64,000 nucleotides of DNA from Pseudoxanthomonas sp. F37. Its GTDB lineage: Bacteria > Pseudomonadota > Gammaproteobacteria > Xanthomonadales > Xanthomonadaceae. The stretch's first letter is position 1; every line of letters begins with the position of its first letter. This document shows, piece after piece, positions 58,255 through 64,000 of this stretch. Where the stretch lies: contig NZ_CP095187.1 of assembly GCF_022965755.1 (NCBI RefSeq), positions 1,736,001 to 1,800,000 of the forward strand, given 5' to 3'. The position numbers and the translations under genes are program-made. The notes under the pieces are model-generated. The model was not told where the DNA came from, ran no database searches, and worked only from the letters and a program-made list of their open reading frames with translations.

Positions 58255-58578
58255 TCAGCCGGCCTTGGCGGGCTTGGGCTTGAACTCGGCCAGCTGGCCG
58301 AAGCCGGTGGGCGAGGTCTTGGAAGCGGTCTTGGTGCAGGTGCCGGCGGGCACGTACTTCCACGCATTGGCCTGGTGGTCGCTCTTGGACGTTCCGGCAC
58401 AGGTGGTTCCGGGGCCTGCGGCGCAGTCGTTCTTGCCCGCCATGGCAATGCCGAAGCAGCGTTCCTTGGCGGCGCCCTTCTCGGCGGCGGACGCGGGGGC
58501 GGAGCCTGCGGCCAGGACCGAACCGAGAGCGGCGGCCAGGGCAAGGGCGGGTACGGCGGACGAGCGGCGGATCGACAT
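58255..58578 (-). CDS. bufA: Bufferin-type RiPP precursor BufA1 (DUF2282)
   Basis: A 107-residue exported precursor peptide. The signal peptide spans about 1-32 (ending APASAA). The mature part has four Cys at residues 41, 52, 60 and 81, in [31 protein letters not shown] and VPAGTCTKT, which is the DUF2282/BufA1 pattern. In characterised bufferins the Cys are modified by the MNIO enzyme to bind copper in the periplasm. AGGAGA lies six bases before the ATG. It heads the operon and follows a GTAACC-N16-CGAA promoter. Confidence 0.92.
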   Translation of the reverse strand: MSIRRSSAVPALALAAALGSVLAAGSAPASAAEKGAAKERCFGIAMAGKNDCAAGPGTTCAGTSKSDHQANAWKYVPAGTCTKTASKTSPTGFGQLAEFKPKPAKAG

Positions 58579-58640
58579 GGGACGTCTCCTGTTGGCGGGA
58601 TGGAGGGCGGGCACCGTGCCGGCCGCTCTCACAGGAAGAC

Positions 58641-58666
58641 TTCGTCGCGATGGTGGAAAAGGTTAC
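58641..58666 (-). promoter_or_regulatory. SigF-type ECF promoter of the bufferin operon
   Basis: On the minus strand GTAACC, 16 bases, CGAA, 62 bp upstream of bufA. This is the form described for SigF-NrsF regulons in Caulobacter. It ties the ECF sigma factor at the end of the operon to its start. Confidence 0.8.
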
Positions 58667-58778
58667 GTCTGCCGCCCATCGGCGCAGGTGTTCCGCCCCG
58701 GTCGTCGCACCCCACGGGGTCGCGGTCCGGTCGGGACGGAGGCGTCAGCGGCCCGGTCGGGACGGAGGCATCGAACGC

Positions 58779-58805
58779 GCACGGCCCGGATCGACCGGGC
58801 CGTGC
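58779..58805 (-). terminator. Hairpin after MCP4
   Basis: A perfect 11-bp stem (GCACGGCCCGG / CCGGGCCGTGC) with a five-base loop, 27 bases after the MCP4 stop. There is no clear T-run, so termination strength is uncertain. Confidence 0.6.
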
Positions 58806-58832
58806 GTGGACTGCATGTCGCAACCGCAGGGC

Positions 58833-61475
58833 TCAGGACGCCTGCCAGTCGCCCTCGGCGAGGGCCGGTTCCGGCTTGCGTGCGACCGGCTTGCGGACCA
58901 CGACCTTGGGCGTGAACACGGCACGCGGGGCAATCGCGGCGGCGGCAGGCTTGCGCACCGGGGCACTCATCGTGGCCTCCAGCTTGAACACCGCCACCGA
59001 CTCGGCCAGCGCCTGCGCCTGCTCTTCCATGCTGCGTGCGGCGGCGGTGGCTTCTTCCACCAGCGCGGCGTTCTGCTGGGTGGTCTCGTCCATCTGCACG
59101 ATGGTCTGGTTGACCTGCTCGATGCCGGCCGACTGCTCCTGTGAGGCAGCGGAGATCTCGGCCATGATGTCGGTCACGCGCTGCACGCTGGCCACGATCT
59201 CGCCCATGGTGGCGCCGGCCTGGTGCACCAGCGCCGAACCATCGGCCACCTTGTTCACCGAGGTTTCGATCAGGTCCTTGATCTCCTTGGCGGCGTTGGC
59301 GCTGCGCTGGGCCAGCGTGCGTACCTCGGAAGCCACCACCGCGAAGCCGCGGCCCTGCTCGCCGGCACGCGCGGCTTCCACCGCCGCGTTCAGCGCCAGG
59401 ATGTTGGTCTGGAAGGCGATGCCGTCGATGACCGAGATGATCTCGGCGATCTTCTTGGACGACTGTTCGATGTCGGTCATCGTGGTGACCACCTTGCCGA
59501 CCACTTCGCCGCCCTGGGAAGCGACGCCTGCGGCGCCCTGGGCCAGCTGGTTGGCCTGGCGGGCGCTTTCCGCGTTCTGGCGCACGGTGGAGGTCAGTTC
59601 CTCCATGGAGGCGGCGGTTTCTTCCAGGTTGGCGGCCTGCTGCTCGGTACGGCGCGACAGGTCGCTGTTGCCGGAAGCGATTTCGCCGGCGGCGGTATTG
59701 ATGCTGGTGGAGGCATCCTGGATGCGGCCGACGATGTCGGTCAGCTGGCTGACCGTGGCGTTGGCGTCGTCGCGCATGCGGGCGAATACGCCATGGAAGT
59801 CGCCTTCCATGCGTGCGGTCAGATCGCCGCGGGCGATGGCCTGCAGCAGTTCCGAGACTTCGGCCAGGTTGCCGTCGGTGGTTTCCATCAGCTGGTTCAG
59901 GCCGTCGATCATGTCGCGGAAATCGTACTGGTACCTGTCCACGTCGCCGCGCTGGCTGAAGTCGCCCGAGGAGGCCGCCATCGCCAGGCGCTTGATCTCG
60001 CCGTTGATCGCGGAAAGGCTGGCTTTGGTGGCATCCATCGTCTGCGTGAGCACGGCCTTTTCGCCGGGCAGGCGGTCCATGTCGATGGACAGGTCGCCGA
60101 CGGCGTAGCGCTGCATCACCTCCACCAGGCGCAGCTTGACCGCGATGTGCGAGGCGACCAGTGCGTTGGTCGCACGCACCATGGTTCCGTACTCGCCAGG
60201 GAACGCGCTGTCGTCGATGCGGTAGCTGATCGTGCCTTCGTCGTGCTGCCGTGTCATCTCGGTCTGTGCGCCGATGACCGACACGACCTGCGTCTGCACG
60301 CGCTGCATGGCCGACAGCAGCTGGCCGATCTCGTCGTGGCGGTGGGTGTCGATCCTGCCATCCAGCTTGCCCGCCGCCACGTGTTCGGCGATGCCGACGG
60401 CGGCACGCAGGGGATGCGACACCCCCCTGCGCACGCCGATCCATGTCAGGCCGGCGATGACCAGGAGGGCGAGCGAAGACAGCGCGAGGATGCTGACCGT
60501 CAATGCATGGCTGGAAGCCAGCACCGTGGAGCGCGGCTCCACGGCCACCAGCGCCCACTTCCATGGGGCGAAGCGCTTGACGGCAACGAGGGCAGGTTCG
60601 GCGGTCTGGCCTGCCTTGGGCGCGATGTCGAGCACCGCATGCCCATGCTCCTGTTCGAGCAGGCCTTTCATCGCAGGTTGCGAGCCGGCACCGACCACGG
60701 CGGTGTAGGGCGACTCCTGGCTGGCCGGGTGCGCGGCGAGCATGCCGTGGCGGTCGCCTTCGGCGAGGTCGACGACGAAGAAATAGCCCGCTTCGCCCAG
60801 ATGCGTATTGCGCAGCTGGTCCTTCAGCGCGGCCAGGCCGTCGCCGTAGTCCTGGCCCACGAACAGGATGCCGACGGTCCTGCCTTCGGCATCGGTCAGC
60901 GGCTCATAGTGGGTCATGTAGTCGCGGCCGAACAGGCGTGCGCGGCCCGTGTACGGCTTGTCCTCCAGGATGAGCGCATAGGCCGGGTGCTTGTGGTCCA
61001 GGGCCGTGCCGATGACGCGCTCGTTTTCGCTGTTGCGCAGCGAGGTGGTGGCGCGGATGAACTCGTCGTCCTTGCGCACGAACAGCGTGGCGACCACCTC
61101 GGTCGCTTCGGTGAAGCGGTCCACGCCGGAGAAATCGAGGTTGACGACATGATCGCCGAACCGGAGCTCGGGAACGTCCGTTTCGCCGATCAGCGTCGTG
61201 CGTGCGGGGTCTACGGACACATCGCCCTGCGGCAATGACGCGCGGAAGCTGTCCGCCATGCGCTGGGTCCCTTCGGTGAGGGTGCGGTCGTACAGGGAGA
61301 CGGACTCCAGCATCACCTGCGCGGCGACGTCCAGGTCGGCCAGCGCGCGGTCCTGGATGGCGCGGCTGGACTGGCGCTGGACCACGAAGGCCAGCAGGAG
61401 CAGGACGACGGCGACGGCGACGGTGACCTGGAGCGAGAGCTTACTGCCGAGCGAAAGGCGCGAGAGTCGGTTCAT
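58833..61475 (-). CDS. Methyl-accepting chemotaxis protein with Cache_3-Cache_2 sensor (MCP4), mosaic gene
   Basis: An 880-residue receptor. TM1 is about 14-33; the large periplasmic domain (about 36-320) is of the Cache_3-Cache_2 kind, with RTVGILFVGQDYG and EAGYFFVVDLAEGDRHGML; TM2 is about 328-350, followed by HAMP and the [19 protein letters not shown] linker. The signalling domain is a mosaic of stretches matching MCP2, MCP3 and MCP1. It ends EGDWQAS instead of WQEF, so the last aromatic residue of the tethering pentapeptide is missing. A sigma28-like promoter is at 61509. Confidence 0.93.
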   Translation of the reverse strand: MNRLSRLSLGSKLSLQVTVAVAVVLLLLAFVVQRQSSRAIQDRALADLDVAAQVMLESVSLYDRTLTEGTQRMADSFRASLPQGDVSVDPARTTLIGETDVPELRFGDHVVNLDFSGVDRFTEATEVVATLFVRKDDEFIRATTSLRNSENERVIGTALDHKHPAYALILEDKPYTGRARLFGRDYMTHYEPLTDAEGRTVGILFVGQDYGDGLAALKDQLRNTHLGEAGYFFVVDLAEGDRHGMLAAHPASQESPYTAVVGAGSQPAMKGLLEQEHGHAVLDIAPKAGQTAEPALVAVKRFAPWKWALVAVEPRSTVLASSHALTVSILALSSLALLVIAGLTWIGVRRGVSHPLRAAVGIAEHVAAGKLDGRIDTHRHDEIGQLLSAMQRVQTQVVSVIGAQTEMTRQHDEGTISYRIDDSAFPGEYGTMVRATNALVASHIAVKLRLVEVMQRYAVGDLSIDMDRLPGEKAVLTQTMDATKASLSAINGEIKRLAMAASSGDFSQRGDVDRYQYDFRDMIDGLNQLMETTDGNLAEVSELLQAIARGDLTARMEGDFHGVFARMRDDANATVSQLTDIVGRIQDASTSINTAAGEIASGNSDLSRRTEQQAANLEETAASMEELTSTVRQNAESARQANQLAQGAAGVASQGGEVVGKVVTTMTDIEQSSKKIAEIISVIDGIAFQTNILALNAAVEAARAGEQGRGFAVVASEVRTLAQRSANAAKEIKDLIETSVNKVADGSALVHQAGATMGEIVASVQRVTDIMAEISAASQEQSAGIEQVNQTIVQMDETTQQNAALVEEATAAARSMEEQAQALAESVAVFKLEATMSAPVRKPAAAAIAPRAVFTPKVVVRKPVARKPEPALAEGDWQAS
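58977..59673. repeat. 697-bp direct repeat, copy 2 (within MCP4)
   Basis: By eye identical to 48001-48697 in MCP2. Recombination between the two copies would delete about 11 kb holding cheW, MCP3, ycgR and the bufferin operon. Confidence 0.85.
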
Positions 61476-61508
61476 GAGGTCGGGGGCTGGGCTGGGGTAT
61501 CGAAAGCG

Positions 61509-61535
61509 ATATCGGCGTCACACCACCGCGATTAA
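61509..61535 (-). promoter_or_regulatory. Sigma28 promoter for MCP4
   Basis: On the minus strand TTAA, 15 bases, GCCGATAT, 34 bp before the start at 61475. Confidence 0.75.
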
Positions 61536-61602
61536 GTACATGAACTTACTTGCCCGACGAGCGGTAGGGGCCGCCCTGTCGGGCAGCGGCGCCAGTGGGA
61601 CG

Positions 61603-61630
61603 AAAAACGGCCCGGAAGTCCGGGCCGTTT
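61603..61630 (-). terminator. Intrinsic terminator of MCP5
   Basis: On the minus strand AAACGGCCCGG pairs with CCGGGCCGTTT around a four-base loop and runs into TTTTT. It lies 28 bases after the MCP5 stop. Confidence 0.88.
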
Positions 61631-61657
61631 GCTTGCTGCCGACGGAGGCTTGTCGGC

Positions 61658-63868
61658 TCAGAACTCCTGCCAATCCCCGTCGGCGAGAGCCGGCTCGGGC
61701 TTGCGCGCGGCGGGCTTGCGGACCACGGCCTTGGGCACGGTCGTCTTCGGTGCGGCCGGCTCGGCGATGACGCGCCGGAGGGGGGCACTCACCGTGGCCT
61801 GCAGCTTGAACACGGCAACGGACTCGGTCAGCGTCTGCGCCTGCTCTTCCATGCTGCGTGCGGCAGCGGTGGCTTCCTCCACCAGCGCGGCATTCTGCTG
61901 GGTGGCTTCGTCCATCTGGGTGATGGTCTGGTTGACCTGTTCGATGCCGGCCGACTGCTCCTGCGAGGCAGCCGAGATCTCGGCCATGATGTCGGTCACG
62001 CGCTGCACGCTGGCCACGATCTCGCCCATGGTGGCGCCGGCCTGGTGCACCAGCGCCGAGCCATCGGCCACCTTGTTCACCGAGGTCTCGATCAGGTCCT
62101 TGATCTCCTTGGCGGCGTTGGCCGAGCGCTGGGCGAGGGTACGCACTTCCGAGGCCACCACCGCGAAGCCGCGGCCCTGCTCGCCGGCACGGGCGGCTTC
62201 CACCGCCGCATTGAGCGCCAGGATGTTGGTCTGGAAGGCGATGCCGTCGATGACCGAGATGATCTCGGCGATCTTCCTGGACGACTGTTCGATGTCGGTC
62301 ATCGTGGTGACCACCTTGCCGACCACCTCGCCGCCCTGGGAGGCGACGCCTGCGGCGCCCTGGGCCAGCTGGTTGGCCTGGCGGGCGCTTTCCGCGTTCT
62401 GGCGCACGGTGGAGGTCAGTTCCTCCATGGAGGCGGCGGTTTCTTCCAGGTTGGCGGCCTGCTGCTCGGTACGGCGCGACAGGTCGCCGTTGCCGGCGGC
62501 GATCTCGCCAGCGGCCGTGTTGATGCTCTGCGCAGCCATCTGGATGCCGCCGACGATCTCGGTCAGCTGGCTGACCGTGGCGTTGGCATCGTCGCGCATG
62601 CGGGCGAACACGCCATGGAAGTCGCCTTCCATGCGCGCGGTCAGGTCGCCGCGGGCGATGGCCTGCAGCAGTTCCGAGACTTCGGCCAGGTTGCCGTCGG
62701 TGGTCTCCATCAGCTGGTTCAGGCCACCGATCATGTCGCGGAAATCGTACTGGTACTTGTCCACGTCGCCGCGCTGGCTGAAGTCGCCGGACGCGGCTGC
62801 GGCCGCCAGCCGTTTGATCTCGACGTTGATGGCCGACAGGTTGGCCTTGGTCACGTCCATGGCCTGCGTCAGCTTGGCCTTCTCGCCGGGCAGGCGATCC
62901 ATGTCGATGGACAGGTCGCCGATCGCGTAGCGCTGCATCACTTCCACCAGGCGCAGCTTCACCGCGATGTGCGAGGCGACCAGCGCGTTGGTGTCGCGCA
63001 CCATGCGGCCGTACTCGCCGGGGAACGCGCTGTCGTCCATGCGGTAGCTGATTTCGCCGACATCGTGGCGCTGCGCCATTTCGCTCTGGGCCGCGATGAC
63101 CGACTTAACCTGTGTCTGCATGCGCTGCATGGAGCTGAGCAGGTCGCCGAGCTCGCTGCGGTCATCGACCGTGATCTGGCGATCCAGCTGACCCCGCGCC
63201 ACCGCGTCGGCGACGCTCATGACGTCGGTCATCGGCCGCACGATCGAGCGCGTGATGAGGACCGCAGCTGCGATGGCCAGCAGCATCGCCACCACCACCA
63301 GCAGCCCGATGGCCTTGATGTTGGTGCTGTAGCCAGCCTCCTGCGCAGCCACAGCGTTGTCCAGCACCTTCATTTTCGCATCCAGCATCCGCGCGACGGC
63401 ATCGGCGGTGGCCTGGCGCAAGTCGGCGGCACCACTGGCAGGCGTCAGATCGCCGACCTTGACCGACTCGATCAGGCGGCGGCTGTTCTCGAAGTACAGC
63501 GCGGATCTTGCCATCATCTCCTGGTGCAGGGCCCGGTCCTGTTGGTCGGAAAGGCCGCGTCCATACGCCTTGGACAGCTCGTCGAAGGCCTTGCCGCCCG
63601 CGATCAGCTCCTCGGTGTACTCGGCGACCTTTTCCGGGTCCTCGTAGCTGGCGACAAGGCCGCGCTCGCTGACGCGGTACTCGGCCAGCATCGTGGCCAT
63701 GCGCCCGAGATCGCGGATGGCCGGTACTTCCTTCTTCGTGATGTCGAGCACCACGTCCTGGGCCACGCCCATCCGCTGTGCGGAGAACGCCCCGGTGGCG
63801 ACGATGAGCAGGACGAGCACGGCGAAGCCGATGGCCAGGCGCTTGCCGATCTTGAGGTGCTTGAACAT
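61658..63868 (-). CDS. Methyl-accepting chemotaxis protein with four-helix-bundle sensor (MCP5)
   Basis: A 736-residue receptor. TM1 is about 10-30; a helical periplasmic domain (about 32-185) contains [20 protein letters not shown], typical of 4HB_MCP; TM2 is about 187-209, followed by HAMP (about 210-265) and [19 protein letters not shown]. The signalling hairpin matches the other receptors and most closely MCP3 in DNA. It ends DGDWQEF, an intact tethering pentapeptide. ATG 63868 starts just before the first membrane helix; the upstream ATG at 63934 adds 22 residues with no role. A sigma28 promoter is at 63961. Confidence 0.93.
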   Translation of the reverse strand: MFKHLKIGKRLAIGFAVLVLLIVATGAFSAQRMGVAQDVVLDITKKEVPAIRDLGRMATMLAEYRVSERGLVASYEDPEKVAEYTEELIAGGKAFDELSKAYGRGLSDQQDRALHQEMMARSALYFENSRRLIESVKVGDLTPASGAADLRQATADAVARMLDAKMKVLDNAVAAQEAGYSTNIKAIGLLVVVAMLLAIAAAVLITRSIVRPMTDVMSVADAVARGQLDRQITVDDRSELGDLLSSMQRMQTQVKSVIAAQSEMAQRHDVGEISYRMDDSAFPGEYGRMVRDTNALVASHIAVKLRLVEVMQRYAIGDLSIDMDRLPGEKAKLTQAMDVTKANLSAINVEIKRLAAAAASGDFSQRGDVDKYQYDFRDMIGGLNQLMETTDGNLAEVSELLQAIARGDLTARMEGDFHGVFARMRDDANATVSQLTEIVGGIQMAAQSINTAAGEIAAGNGDLSRRTEQQAANLEETAASMEELTSTVRQNAESARQANQLAQGAAGVASQGGEVVGKVVTTMTDIEQSSRKIAEIISVIDGIAFQTNILALNAAVEAARAGEQGRGFAVVASEVRTLAQRSANAAKEIKDLIETSVNKVADGSALVHQAGATMGEIVASVQRVTDIMAEISAASQEQSAGIEQVNQTITQMDEATQQNAALVEEATAAARSMEEQAQTLTESVAVFKLQATVSAPLRRVIAEPAAPKTTVPKAVVRKPAARKPEPALADGDWQEF

Positions 63869-63960
63869 GAAGGCGGTCTCGATGGAGTTCAGTGGGTGGA
63901 GCTGGTGCATGACCCGGAAGCAGTGGCGGTCCATGCCCTTGGTGCGATATCTGTTCCGGA

Positions 63961-63987
63961 GTAACGGCGGAACGTGACGCTTCTTTA
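63961..63987 (-). promoter_or_regulatory. Sigma28 promoter for MCP5
   Basis: On the minus strand TAAA, 15 bases, GCCGTTAC, 93 bp before the start at 63868. The -35 is exact and the -10 matches six of eight bases. Confidence 0.65.
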
Positions 63988-64000
63988 CGACCGCCGGGCG

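Noticed and set aside
58108-60108. A 666-residue plus-strand frame over bufA and MCP4
   Set aside because: Ser/Ala/Met-rich shadow of receptor genes; the same kind of frame occurs opposite every large receptor here.

Overview
The window is a high-GC (about two thirds G+C) chromosomal segment. Gene content and order fit the Xanthomonadaceae/Lysobacteraceae (Pseudoxanthomonas, Lysobacter or Stenotrophomonas relatives): a lexA2-imuA-imuB-dnaE2 mutagenesis cassette, a flagellar flgA/flgB-L locus with sigma54 and sigma28 promoters, many chemoreceptors ending in WQEF, and dispersed ATTCC-type palindromic repeats. Genus assignment is inference. No rRNA, tRNA, CRISPR, prophage or transposase gene was seen.

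Layout. 1-4345: end of a diguanylate cyclase, a membrane histidine kinase, a single-domain response regulator and a REC-kinase-REC hybrid. 4379-5877: three small, mutually related proteins of unknown function. 6052-9335: MrfA-like helicase and MrfB-like exonuclease. 9548-10669: HDOD protein. 10701-11540: six tandem 147-bp repeats. 11554-12214: Doc/AbrB toxin-antitoxin pair. 12327-18877: lexA2-imuA-imuB-dnaE2-alkB DNA-damage operon. 19083-33847: flagellar block, with flgB-L and cheV on the minus strand and flgA, flgM, flgN on the plus strand. Two inverted copies of a ~490-bp hairpin-rich element flank flgF to cheV. 33853-41181: a histidine kinase after flgMN, GIY-YIG protein, GGDEF-EAL-REC protein with a kinase-like partner, a short chemoreceptor, cheB and cheD. 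41178-54564: cheR, chemoreceptors, a periplasmic OB-fold-like protein, a c-di-GMP phosphodiesterase, cheW and ycgR. 54671-58578: a bufferin-type RiPP operon with its own ECF sigma factor and anti-sigma factor. 58833-63868: two more chemoreceptors.

Regulation can be read from the DNA. Twelve sites match a sigma28 (FliA) promoter with invariant 15-nt spacing, in front of flgM, cheV, cheW, ycgR, five chemoreceptors, a c-di-GMP phosphodiesterase, the OB-fold gene and the HDOD gene. Three sigma54 promoters drive flgA, flgB and flgG. One GTAACC-N16-CGAA promoter drives the bufferin operon, and a GTAC-N4-GTAC palindrome lies directly before lexA2.

The most notable points are the bufferin operon with its cognate promoter, the paired MITE-like elements in the flagellar cluster, a 697-bp identical tract shared by two chemoreceptor genes, and three genes (a histidine kinase, flgN, bufC) that each look one base short. 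The last pattern could be real mutation or sequencing error.
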